DNA of 64,000 bases from Saccharothrix luteola. GTDB lineage: Bacteria > Actinomycetota > Actinomycetes > Mycobacteriales > Pseudonocardiaceae. Under the pieces are notes generated by a model. The model worked only from the letters and a program-made list of their open reading frames with translations. It searched no databases and was not told the origin of the DNA. Both the position numbers and the translations under genes were made by a program. The stretch spans positions 23,766 through 87,765 of the forward strand of contig NZ_JAJHUO010000012.1 in NCBI RefSeq assembly GCF_020859565.1, given 5' to 3'. Below, in pieces: positions 9,130-17,626 of the stretch (position 1 is its first letter; each line of letters begins with the position of its first letter).

Positions 9130-9632
9130 CACCGCGCACCGTCCCGCACCGCGTCCACGATGTTCACGTACGCGCCGCACCGGCAGAGGTTCCCGCTCAT
9201 CCGCTCGCGGATCTCGTCGTCGGTCAGCTCCACCGGCCCGGTCAGGTCGCCGGTGACCGCGCTCGGGTGGCCGGCCGCCACCTCGTCCAGCACCCCGACC
9301 GCCGAGCACACCTGCCCCGGCGTGCAGAAGCCGCACTGGAGCGCGTCCCGCTCGAGGAACGCCTCCTGCACCGGGTGCAGCCGCTCGCCGTCCGCGAGCC
9401 CTTCGGCCGTGGTGATCTCCGCCCCGTCATGCGCCACCGCGAACGTCAGGCAGGTGATCGCGCGGCGGCCGTCCAGCAGCACGGTGCAGGCGCCGCACTG
9501 GCCGTGGTCGCAGCCCTTCTTGGGCGCGTTCGCCCCGATGCCGTCGCGCAACGCGTCCAGCAACGTCGTCCTGGTGTCCACGCGCAACCGCCTGCGCCGC
9601 CCGTCCACGCGCAGCCCGATCTCACCGTCCAC
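9129..9632 (-). CDS. Molybdenum hydroxylase, [2Fe-2S] small subunit
   Basis: 167 residues. The GTG at 9632 follows GGAGGAG by seven bases. The N-terminal plant-ferredoxin-like cluster uses Cys41, Cys46, Cys49 (GCDHGQCGACTVLLDG) and Cys61; the second cluster sits in CGFCTPGQVCS and CRCGAY. It passes electrons from the Mo centre to the FAD subunit. It is the first gene of the three-gene operon. Unlike the periplasmic PaoA it has no Tat signal, so the complex should be cytoplasmic. The decayed TIR-WD40 gene lies just upstream on the same strand. Confidence 0.92.
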   Translation of the reverse strand: MDGEIGLRVDGRRRRLRVDTRTTLLDALRDGIGANAPKKGCDHGQCGACTVLLDGRRAITCLTFAVAHDGAEITTAEGLADGERLHPVQEAFLERDALQCGFCTPGQVCSAVGVLDEVAAGHPSAVTGDLTGPVELTDDEIRERMSGNLCRCGAYVNIVDAVRDGAR

Positions 9633-9696
9633 GGCCCGGCTCCTCCGATTCGGCGTCCCCCTGGGCTTCCCGCGTGCCCGCCGGTCAATCCACCGG

Positions 9697-10680
9697 TTAG
9701 CGGCACAGCCCCCGGTGGGGCAGGTCGGGCACGTGGCGCGCCCACTCCTCCGGGGTGAGCGAGCGGTGCACCGAGGCGCACAGCGACGCCTCGACGTCCC
9801 GTGCCTAGCCGACCTCCCACAGTCGGACCGCGTGGTCCTCGCCGCCACTGGCCAGCGTCGTCCCGTCGGGGTCGAAGGCGACCGACCTGACCGGCCCGTG
9901 GTGCCGCAGGTGCGGGTCGCTGACCTGCTTGCGCGTGGCCACGTCCCACAACCGCACCGACCCGTCCGAGCTGCCGGTCGCCGGCAACCCGCCGTCCGGG
10001 CTGAACGCCGCCGCGTACACGGGCCCGGTGTGCGCGGCCAGCTCGCCGACCCGGCCGCGCGTCGCCGCGTCCCACAGCCGGACCGCGCCGTCGTCGCCCG
10101 CCGTGACGAGGGTCCTGCCGGCGGGGCTGAAGGCCACCGCCCGCTGCGCGTCGGCGTCGAGCTCGCCGGTCGACCGCCGGGACGCGAGGTCCCACAGCCG
10201 GACCTGTCCTCGCGGGCCGGTGGTGGCCGGCAGCGAGCCGTCCGGGCTGAAGGCGAGCGAGTCCACCGGGGCGTCGCCGGTGGCGATCGTGCCGACACCG
10301 GGGCGTGCGGCGGCGATGAGCATGGACGCGTGGGCCTCGGCGGCGGGGCTGACGCGCGTCGCGGCCAGGCTGAGGAGCCGGGCCAGCTCGGGGTCGCTGT
10401 CACCGATCGCCTCGCTGCGGGCCGCGAGCTCCCGCGACAACGCCTGGTCGCGCTGCTCCACCGTCTGCTGCCGCAGCCACGTCGCCACCCCGCCCAGCAC
10501 CACGGCCACGGCCAGCAGCAGGGCGAGCGCACCCACCCCGATCCGCCGCAACCTCGTGGCCACCCGGTGCAGGCCGCGCTGGATCGTGGGCGCGAGGCGG
10601 CCGTCCGCGGCTTGGCTGTAGGACAGGAACGCGTCATAACCGGCCGGAGAGCCATCCGATGTCTTGTCGGTGCGATTCAC
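9697..10680 (-). pseudogene. Degraded TIR-transmembrane-WD40 repeat gene
   Basis: From the GTG at 10680 the frame reads a TIR domain opening (YDAFLSYSQAADGRLAPTIQRGLHRVA) and then jumps directly to the juxtamembrane and membrane segment (RIGVGALALLLAVAVVLGG) that in full-length relatives follows a TIR domain of well over 100 residues. The missing middle implies an in-frame deletion. The conserved coiled linker (QRDQALSRELAARSEAIGDSDPELARLLSLAATR) and only four WD repeats follow (WDLASRR, WDAATRG, WDVATRK, WEVG). A TAG at 9805-9807 stops the frame, yet the same frame continues for 35 codons to TAA at 9697 and encodes the family tail (LTPEEWARHVPDLPHRGLC). Known relatives are signalling or conflict proteins; this copy is very likely inactive. 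Confidence 0.8.
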
Positions 10681-10832
10681 CTCGACGTCACTGGGCGTAG
10701 TAATCGGTGCCGCCGCACTACGGTATGTCAGGCTCGTTCCACCGGAGGGTTCCGACAGCTCGGATGTCTTGTTATCGTCGCCTCCAACCGCGACCGCCGC
10801 CCGCGGGTGCCGCCGTCGGTCGTGGAGGACGT

Positions 10833-13235
10833 ATGGAACGGGCACGCAGCAGTGTGGCAGCGGTCGTTGCGGTGGGGCTGGCGTTCGGCGTCGCCGTCCC
10901 CGAGACGGATGAGGCGGTGGCCGGGGTGGACCAACGGGCGCTCACGCTCTGGTACGACGAGCCCGCCGCCGACTGGGAGCGCGAGTCGTTGCCCATCGGC
11001 AGCGGCGCACTCGGCGGCGGTGTGTTCGGCACCGTGGCGACCGAGCGGATCCAGCTCAACGAGAAGACGTTGTGGACCGGCGGCCCCGGCTCCGCGCAGG
11101 GCTACGACTTCGGCAACTGGACCGGTCCGCGACCGGACGCGCTCGGCGGCGTCCGTGAGCTGATCGAGCGTGATCACCGGGTCGCGCCGGAGACCGTCGC
11201 GGCGGCGTTGGGCCAACCGCGGCGCGGCTTCGGCGCGTACCAGCCGTTCGGCGAGCTCACCCTGGCGCTCACCGACCCGCCCGCCGAGGTCGGGGACTAC
11301 CGGCGTGACCTCGACCTGTCCCGCGCGGTCGCCTCGGTGTCGTACGAGGCGGACGGCGTGCGGCACACCCGGGAGTACTTCGCCACCGCGGCCGACGGCG
11401 TGATCGTCGCCCGGCTCTCCGCCGACCGGCCCGGCCGGATCGGGTTCACCGCCTCGATCACCGCGCCGGACAACCGCTCGAAGCGCAGCACGGCGCACGG
11501 CGGTCGCGCCACCTTCACCGGCGCCCTGCACGACAACGGCCTGCGCTTCGAATCGCAGCTGCAGCTGCTCAACCGCGGCGGCACGCGCACCGACAACGCC
11601 GACGGCTCGCTCACCGTGGCCGGCGCCGACAGCGTGGTGCTGGTGTTCGCCGCGGGCACCGACTACGCCGAGGACTACCCGACCTACCGGGGCCCGGACC
11701 CGCACGACCGCGTCCGGCGGACCGTCGACGCCGCGTCGGCGAAGGGCTGGCGCCGGCTCCTCGACGCCCACCTGCGCGACTACCGCGCGCTGTTCGACCG
11801 GGTGCGCCTCGACCTCGGTCAGCAGCCGGTCGACGTCCCGACCGACGAGCTCCTGCGCGGGTACGCCACCGCGCCCGCGCCGGCCCGGCGCGCGCTGGAA
11901 GCCCTCTACTTCCAGTACGGCCGCTACCTGCTGATCTCCTCGTCACGGCCCGGTTCCCTGCCCGCGAACCTGCAAGGCGTGTGGAACAACTCGGTGACGC
12001 CGCCGTGGAGCGCCGACTACCACGTGAACATCAACCTGCAGATGAACTACTGGCCCGCCGAGACGACGAACCTCGCCGAGACCACCGGGCCGCTGTTCGA
12101 CTTCGTGGACGAGCTGCGCGAACCGGGCGCGGTCACGGCCCGGCAGCTGCACGGCGGCCGGGGCTGGGTCGTCAACAACGAGACCAACCCGTTCGGCTTC
12201 ACGGGCGTGCACGACTGGGCGACCGCCTTCTGGTTCCCCGAAGCGGGCGCGTGGCTGGCGCAGCACTACTACGAGCACTACCTGTTCACCGGTGACCGCC
12301 GGTTCCTGCGCGAGCGGGCGTACCCCGTGCTGAAGGGGCTCGCCGAGTTCTGGCTCGACGGGCTGGAGGTCGACCCGCGTGACGGCAGGCTCGTCGTCAC
12401 GCCCAGCTACTCGCCCGAGCACGGCGACTTCTCGGCGGGCGCGGCGATGTCGCAGCAGATCGTCCGGCAGCTGTTCGCCAACGTCGTCTCCGCCGCCGAC
12501 GACGTGGGTGACACCGCGTTCGGGGCCGAGGTGCGCAAGGCGCTCGACCGCCTCGACCCCGGCACGCGGATCGGCTCGTGGGGCCAGTTGCAGGAGTGGA
12601 AGGAGGACTGGGACGACCCCTCCAGCACGCACCGGCACGTGTCGCACCTGTTCGCGCTGTTCCCCGGCAACGGGATCAGCCCGCTCGCGACCCCGGAACT
12701 CGCCGCCGCCGCCCGGACCTCGTTGACCGCGCGCGGCGACGGCGGCACCGGGTGGAGCAAGGCCTGGAAGATCAACTTCTGGGCGCGGCTCCTCGACGGC
12801 GACCACGCGCACGCGATGCTGGCCGAGCAGCTGGTCGGCAGCACCACCGCGAACCTCTGGGACACCCACCCGCCGTTCCAGATCGACGGCAACTTCGGCG
12901 CGACGTCCGGTGTGGCGGAAATGCTGCTGCAGAGCCAGGATGGCGTCGTGCACGTCCTACCGGCCGTGCCGGGGGAGTGGCGTGACGGTTCGTACGCGGG
13001 CCTGCGGGCACGCGGTGACGTCACGGTCGACGTGCGCTGGTCCGACGGCGTGGCCCGGGAGATCGCGCTGACCACCGGCCGGGACGGATCCGTCACGGCG
13101 CGCAGCACCCTGTTCGGCGCCGGCTACCGGCTGGTCGACGCGGGAACCGGCCGGGAGGTGCCGTCACGCGTGGACGGCGAGTCCGTCACTTTCACCGCAC
13201 GCGCCGGACACCGCTACGTGGCCACCGCCCGGTGA
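10833..13235 (+). CDS. Secreted GH95 family alpha-L-fucosidase/galactosidase
   Basis: 800 residues. The ATG at 10833 follows GGAGG closely; the open frame extends further upstream without a better site. A signal peptide (RARSSVAAVVAVGLAFGVAVPETDEAVA) precedes the N-terminal GH95 domain (LWYDEPAADWERESLPIGSGALGGGVFG). The (alpha/alpha)6 catalytic domain shows the family landmarks NINLQMNYWPAE, QEWKEDWDDPSSTHRHVSHL with the general acid Glu of QEW, WSKAWKINFWARL and QIDGNFG. GH95 enzymes remove alpha-1,2-linked L-fucose or L-galactose with inversion, for instance from xyloglucan or mucin-like glycans. It fits the plant-polysaccharide theme of the window. Upstream lies the divergent TIR-WD40 remnant; the convergent DinB gene ends four bases after its stop. 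Confidence 0.93.
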   Translation: MERARSSVAAVVAVGLAFGVAVPETDEAVAGVDQRALTLWYDEPAADWERESLPIGSGALGGGVFGTVATERIQLNEKTLWTGGPGSAQGYDFGNWTGPRPDALGGVRELIERDHRVAPETVAAALGQPRRGFGAYQPFGELTLALTDPPAEVGDYRRDLDLSRAVASVSYEADGVRHTREYFATAADGVIVARLSADRPGRIGFTASITAPDNRSKRSTAHGGRATFTGALHDNGLRFESQLQLLNRGGTRTDNADGSLTVAGADSVVLVFAAGTDYAEDYPTYRGPDPHDRVRRTVDAASAKGWRRLLDAHLRDYRALFDRVRLDLGQQPVDVPTDELLRGYATAPAPARRALEALYFQYGRYLLISSSRPGSLPANLQGVWNNSVTPPWSADYHVNINLQMNYWPAETTNLAETTGPLFDFVDELREPGAVTARQLHGGRGWVVNNETNPFGFTGVHDWATAFWFPEAGAWLAQHYYEHYLFTGDRRFLRERAYPVLKGLAEFWLDGLEVDPRDGRLVVTPSYSPEHGDFSAGAAMSQQIVRQLFANVVSAADDVGDTAFGAEVRKALDRLDPGTRIGSWGQLQEWKEDWDDPSSTHRHVSHLFALFPGNGISPLATPELAAAARTSLTARGDGGTGWSKAWKINFWARLLDGDHAHAMLAEQLVGSTTANLWDTHPPFQIDGNFGATSGVAEMLLQSQDGVVHVLPAVPGEWRDGSYAGLRARGDVTVDVRWSDGVAREIALTTGRDGSVTARSTLFGAGYRLVDAGTGREVPSRVDGESVTFTARAGHRYVATAR

Positions 13236-13239
13236 CGTC

Positions 13240-13806
13240 CTACTGGCCGACCCGGCCGTCGATCCGCTCGCGGAGGAGGTCGGCGTGGCCGTTGTGCCGG
13301 GCGTACTCCTCGATCATGTGCACCAGGACGTCGCGCAGCGGGATCGGGGTCTTGTCGTTGTCGCCCAGGACGTCCAGGTCCAGGGCTTCGGCCACGAACC
13401 GCTCGGCGAAGGAGACCTCGGCCCGCCAGGTCGCCCAGGCGTCCTCGACCACCTCGGGATCGGCCGTCGCCTCGCCGAACGCGACGGTCGCGGAGGTGTA
13501 GTGCGGTGTGACGTCCTCACCGGCCATCACCCGCCGGAACCAGTACTGCTCGACCTCCGCCAGGTGTCGCACGAGCCCGAGCAGCGACATGTCCGACGGC
13601 GGCGCCGAGCGTCGCGCCATGCCCTCCGCGTCCAGCCCGGCGCACTTGAGCTCCACCGTCAACCGCTGGTCGCGCAGGTGCCGCACGAGGGTCTGGCGCT
13701 CGCCGGAGTACGGTCCGCCCCCCTCGCGCGGATCGTCCTCCGGGCGGGCCCACATGTCGGACCACCCGAACGTCCGCTCGGGCAGGACCGCGCCGTCGTC
13801 CGTCAT
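13240..13806 (-). CDS. DinB family protein (DUF664)
   Basis: 188 residues forming the four-helix DinB/YfiT-like fold: SLLGLVRHLAEVEQYWFRRVMAGE in the second helix and LRDVLVHMIEEYARHNGHADLLRERIDG at the end. Histidines in HLAEVE and EYARHNGH are at the metal-binding positions of the family. In actinobacteria many DUF664 proteins are thought to be mycothiol- or other thiol-dependent transferases; which thiol acts here is not visible. Monocistronic, convergent to the GH95 gene. Confidence 0.9.
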   Translation of the reverse strand: MTDDGAVLPERTFGWSDMWARPEDDPREGGGPYSGERQTLVRHLRDQRLTVELKCAGLDAEGMARRSAPPSDMSLLGLVRHLAEVEQYWFRRVMAGEDVTPHYTSATVAFGEATADPEVVEDAWATWRAEVSFAERFVAEALDLDVLGDNDKTPIPLRDVLVHMIEEYARHNGHADLLRERIDGRVGQ

Positions 13807-13937
13807 GGGGGCGATGGTCGACGCCCCGGCCCGCCCGGCGCAACCGGATAACGCCGATCCCGTGCCCGACGGCCGCGCATGGGACCGCTCACGCTCGTGG
13901 TGCCCGACGCCTCACCCGATGCGCAAGCCCGGGTGCG

Positions 13938-14348
13938 TCAGACGTCGACGCGCGCCGGCCGTGCGTCTTCACGGCCGTACACCAGGACACGGGCGAGCAC
14001 CTCGCGGAACCGGGCGATGTCCTCGGCCGGTGCTTCGAGGACCGCCTCGATCTCGGCGTCCTCCAGCCCCAGCGCGTCGAGCGCCGAGGGGTCGAGCGAC
14101 ACCCGGAGCACGTCGTCGGTCAGCACCGCCTCCCGCACGCAGCCGTAGGCGGTGCCCTGGTCGGCGGTGACCAGGCAGTGGGTGTCGAGCCCGAGCGACA
14201 CGTCCTGCTCGTCGGGCTCCTCGCCGTCGCACATGAAGAGGAGGACGAAGCCGCTGCCGTCCCCGCCCTCCGCGACACCGGCCTCGATGAAGTAGCCGTC
14301 AGGGTCGATCTCCACACCGACCGCGCGGGCGACGAACCGGTAGCTCAT
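13938..14348 (-). CDS. Imm10-type immunity protein
   Basis: 136 acidic residues (MSYRFVARAVGVEIDPDGYFIEAGVAEGGDGSGFVLLF...), ending in a helix with VLVYGREDARPARVDV. The layout and several phrases (EPDEQDVSLGLDTHCLVTADQGTAYGCV) fit the immunity protein 10 family, which protects against polymorphic toxins. No toxin is adjacent, so its job here is unproved; it is the second orphan immunity-type gene of the window. Its start lies 50 bases inside the end of the exporter gene on the same strand. Confidence 0.65.
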   Translation of the reverse strand: MSYRFVARAVGVEIDPDGYFIEAGVAEGGDGSGFVLLFMCDGEEPDEQDVSLGLDTHCLVTADQGTAYGCVREAVLTDDVLRVSLDPSALDALGLEDAEIEAVLEAPAEDIARFREVLARVLVYGREDARPARVDV

Positions 14349-15807
14349 GGCGACGTTCTACCAGCGCGCCGCCGGTGGTCGCTTCGGCGGGCGTGCGGAC
14401 GGTCTTCGGGAGCATCGCACCGAACACCACGCCCAGCAGGGTCAGCGCCGCGGCGACGGCGATGGCCGCCCGGAAGCCGTCGGTGAACGAGGCCGCCGAG
14501 GCGTACGTGCCCGAAGCGCTGAAGACGGCGGCCAGGATGGCGACGCCGAACGCCGCACCGAGTTGCCTCATCGTGCTGAACGCGCCGGACGCCTTGCCGA
14601 TGTCGCCGGACGCGCCGGCGCCGATGACGGCCTTGGTCACCGCCGGGACGGCCAGGGCGTAGCCGGTGCCGACCAGCGTCATGGGGCCCACCAGCGACAG
14701 GTACGGGGAATCGCCGGTCGACACGAGGGCCAGCCACGCCAAGCCGAGCGACTGCGACACCAGACCGGCCAGGACGAGCGGGCGTTCGCCGAGCCGATCG
14801 GCGAGGGCCCCGGCGCGCGGCGCGACCAGGAACGGCCCCAGGCCCCACGGGAGCAGGCGCAACCCCGCCTCCAGCGGATCGTGGCCGAGCCCGACCTGGA
14901 GGTGCTGGGCGAGGAAGAAGATCGCGCCGGTCAGCGAGCCGTTGAGGAGGAAGATGACGACGTTGCCCGCGGCGAACGCGCGCGACCGGAACAGGCGCAC
15001 GGGCAGCATCGGCGCGGCGGCACGGGTCTGCCGCAGCACGAAGAGCACGGCGACGACCGCGCCGCCGACGATCGCGCCGACCACCTCGGCGCTGCCCCAG
15101 CCCGCGGCCTGCGCCCGGACCAGGCCCCAGACCAGGCCCACCGCGGCGACGCTGAACAGCAGCAGGCCGGGCAGGTCGATCGCGACGCGCGCACCGAAGC
15201 TCTCCTTCACGCGGGTCAGCACCAGGGGGATGGCCACGAGGCCGAGCGGCACGTTGAGCCAGAAGATCCACTCCCAGTCCAGGCCCCGGGTGAGCACGCC
15301 GCCGATCACCGGGCCGAGCAGCGCGGCCAAACCCGTGACGCCGCCGTAGACGCCGAGCGCCCACCCGCGGCGCTGCGGCGGGAAGGTGGCGTTGAGCAGG
15401 CCGAGCGCGAGCGGCATGACGATGGCCGCGCCGACGCCCTGGGCGGTGCGCGCGGTGATCAGCGCGCCGGCCGACGGCGCCAGCGCGCAGGCGACCGAGG
15501 CCAGCGAGAACAACCCGAGACCGCCCGCGAACAACCGTCGGCGGCCGAACCGGTCGCCGAGCGCCGCGCCGGTCATCAGCAGGACGGCGAAGCTCAGCGT
15601 GTACGCGTTGACGGTCCACTCCAGGTCCGCCATGGACGCGTCCAGGTCACGCCGGATCGCGGTGAGCGCGGTGGTGACGACCAGCAGGTCGAGCACCACC
15701 ATGAAGGAGCCGACGGAGGCCAGCGCCAGCACCCACCGCTGTGCCGACCGCACGGCCCGGTCCTCCGCCACGGGCAGCTCCTGTCGGACGGCGCGGTGCT
15801 CCGGCAC
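14299..15807 (-). CDS. MFS drug exporter, DHA2 (EmrB/QacA) type
   Basis: 502 residues with 14 predicted membrane helices. Motif A is LMTGAALGDRFGRRRLF and motif C is the GVTGLAALLGPVIGGVL stretch typical of antiporters. It should expel drugs or small metabolites with proton import. The GTG at 15807 lacks a clear ribosome site. The last 20 or so residues (VERRHELPVRRPRGRCGDRP) look like read-through into the next gene and are not family-like, so the original stop may have been lost. It lies 67 bases after the P450 gene in the same direction and could share its transcript, making the exporter a candidate partner for a P450 product. Confidence 0.93.
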   Translation of the reverse strand: MPEHRAVRQELPVAEDRAVRSAQRWVLALASVGSFMVVLDLLVVTTALTAIRRDLDASMADLEWTVNAYTLSFAVLLMTGAALGDRFGRRRLFAGGLGLFSLASVACALAPSAGALITARTAQGVGAAIVMPLALGLLNATFPPQRRGWALGVYGGVTGLAALLGPVIGGVLTRGLDWEWIFWLNVPLGLVAIPLVLTRVKESFGARVAIDLPGLLLFSVAAVGLVWGLVRAQAAGWGSAEVVGAIVGGAVVAVLFVLRQTRAAAPMLPVRLFRSRAFAAGNVVIFLLNGSLTGAIFFLAQHLQVGLGHDPLEAGLRLLPWGLGPFLVAPRAGALADRLGERPLVLAGLVSQSLGLAWLALVSTGDSPYLSLVGPMTLVGTGYALAVPAVTKAVIGAGASGDIGKASGAFSTMRQLGAAFGVAILAAVFSASGTYASAASFTDGFRAAIAVAAALTLLGVVFGAMLPKTVRTPAEATTGGALVERRHELPVRRPRGRCGDRP

Positions 15808-15874
15808 CGAGCATGCCGCCCGGCCGCCCGGAAGTCTTCTTCGCCGGTGCGGTCCTCGCGCGCGGCCGTCCGCC

Positions 15875-17101
15875 CTACCGGGTCGTCCCCGTCCAGGTCA
15901 CCGGCAGCTCGTGCACGCCGTAGATGTTCATGTCGGTCTTGAGCTTCACCTCGTCGGCGGGGATGGCGAGCGCGAGCGTCGGGAACCGGCGCAGCAGGCC
16001 GCCGAAACCGGCGCGCAGCTCGATGCGGGCCAGCTGCTGGCCGAGGCACTGGTGGATGCCGTGGCCGAACGACAGGTGGCCGCGCGCCTGGCGGCGGACG
16101 TCCAGGGTGCCGGGGTCGTCGAAGCGCCGGGGGTCGTGGTTGGCGGCCAGCAGCGAGACGACGACGGTCGAGCCCTTGGTGATCGTCTCACCGCCGAGCT
16201 CGACGTCCTCCGTCGCGTAGCGGTAGAAGATGTCGGCGACGGACAGGTAGCGCATGAGCTCCTCGACGGCGCCGGGCAGCAGCTCCGGGTCGTCGCGCAG
16301 GGCCGCCAGCTGCCCGGGGTTCTCCAACAGGGCGAAGGTGCCGAGCGAGAGCATGTTGGCGGTGGTCTCGTGGCCCGCGAGCAGCAGCAGGAACGCGATG
16401 CCGGTCAGCTCCTCGATGGCCAGGTCGTCGTTGCGGGCCAGGTCGGACAGCAGGTCCTCGTCGGGCTCGGCGCGCTTGCGCGTGACCAGCTCGGCCAGGA
16501 ACGCGTTCATCGCGCCGAACGCGGCCATCTTCTCCTCGAGCACCACGTCCTTCTCGAGGAACTTGGCCGAGTTGACCTGGAAGGTGTCCCGGTCCTCGTA
16601 GGGCACGCCGAGCAGCTCGCAGATCACCAGCGACGGCACCGGCAGCGCGAACGCCGTGACCAGGTCGACCGGCGGCGCGAGGCTCGCCAGCTCGTCCAGC
16701 TGCCGCTCGACGATGTCGGCGATGTGCTCTTCGAGCTGCTTCATCCGCTTGACGGTGAAGGCGCCGGTGAGCATCCGCCGCAGCCGGGTGTGGTCCGGCG
16801 GGTCCATGCTGATGAACAGGCCCGGCAGCTGCGGCGACGGTTCGGTGGCCGCCGGGATGCCGGGGGTCTCGTACGGCACGTGCATGACGCCGAGGTCCTG
16901 GCGCGAGCTGAAGCGGGTGTCGGCCATGAGCCGGCGGACCTCGTCGTAGCCGGTGACGAGCCAGCCCTCGTGACCGTCGGGGAACACCATCGGGCTGACC
17001 GGGCGGGCCTCGCGCAGCGCGGTGATCCGCCTGGGCGGGTCGAAGGGGCCCGCATCGCGCTCCATCGGCAGGCCGTGCGGGACGGGAACCTCTCGACTCA
17101 T
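15875..17101 (-). CDS. Cytochrome P450 (CYP105-like)
   Basis: 408 residues from MSREVPVPHGLPMERDAGPFDPP, a start typical of CYP105/107 enzymes; the ATG at 17101 has AGGAAGT upstream. Marks are AGHETT (242-247), ExxR at E281/R284 and FGHGIHQCLG (345-354) with heme ligand Cys352. It is a second, clearly distinct P450 compared with the one at 1490. No ferredoxin gene accompanies it. Just upstream, on the coding strand, the sequence includes repeated CTGACAC/CTGACACGG motifs between this gene and the small membrane protein. Confidence 0.95.
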   Translation of the reverse strand: MSREVPVPHGLPMERDAGPFDPPRRITALREARPVSPMVFPDGHEGWLVTGYDEVRRLMADTRFSSRQDLGVMHVPYETPGIPAATEPSPQLPGLFISMDPPDHTRLRRMLTGAFTVKRMKQLEEHIADIVERQLDELASLAPPVDLVTAFALPVPSLVICELLGVPYEDRDTFQVNSAKFLEKDVVLEEKMAAFGAMNAFLAELVTRKRAEPDEDLLSDLARNDDLAIEELTGIAFLLLLAGHETTANMLSLGTFALLENPGQLAALRDDPELLPGAVEELMRYLSVADIFYRYATEDVELGGETITKGSTVVVSLLAANHDPRRFDDPGTLDVRRQARGHLSFGHGIHQCLGQQLARIELRAGFGGLLRRFPTLALAIPADEVKLKTDMNIYGVHELPVTWTGTTR

Positions 17102-17195
17102 CGGACTTCCTCTCGTGGTGGCTGTCGCGACCACGATCACCGAGGGGCCGGACATGGCGCTGACACGGTCCTGACACGGCTCTGACACCGGGAAC

Positions 17196-17519
17196 CTAGG
17201 GGGACATGCCCCACCGTGAGAGGGCGATGAGGATCACCGCGAACACCACCACGACGACCACGAAGCCGAGGACGCCGCCGAGCACCAGGCCGGTGCCCAC
17301 CGAGTTCCACGGCGGCCGGAAGAACTTGGCCGCGCACCCCAGCACGATCGAGCCGATCGCGACCCCGATGAACGCGTACGCGTACTCGCCACCGAGCCAG
17401 CCCGCGTCCGCGAAGTACCGCGACCGGTAGGCGGCCACCACCGCGACCTGGAGCGCGAACGGCACCAGGAAACCCGCGAACGCCACACCGGGTCGTCTGC
17501 GCTGCTCGACGTCGATCAC
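17196..17519 (-). CDS. Small three-helix membrane protein
   Basis: 107 residues from the GTG at 17519 (IDVEQRRRPGVAF...). Three hydrophobic segments are evident: FAGFLVPFALQVAVVAAY, YAYAFIGVAIGSIVLGCAA and GTGLVLGGVLGFVVVVVVFAVILIAL, the last valine-rich. No catalytic residue pattern is visible and I do not recognise a family. It lies upstream of the second P450 in the same direction, with about 95 bases between. Confidence 0.7.
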   Translation of the reverse strand: MIDVEQRRRPGVAFAGFLVPFALQVAVVAAYRSRYFADAGWLGGEYAYAFIGVAIGSIVLGCAAKFFRPPWNSVGTGLVLGGVLGFVVVVVVFAVILIALSRWGMSP

Positions 17520-17571
17520 GCGGCCAGTCTCGCCGACCGCCGGGCGCCGCGCATGAGTACGACTACGCGAA

Positions 17572-17608
17572 CCGGCGGCCCGGAGCGAGAGGTGCTCCGG
17601 GCCGCCGG
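17572..17608. terminator. Strong GC hairpin after cellulase gene
   Basis: Perfect 15-base inverted repeat, CCGGCGGCCCGGAGC (17572-17586) and its complement (17594-17608), with a 7-base loop. It sits 19 bases after the stop of the GH5 gene, without a T run, as is common for actinomycete terminators. Confidence 0.75.
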
Positions 17609-17626
17609 CGCGTGCCGCGCGACCGG

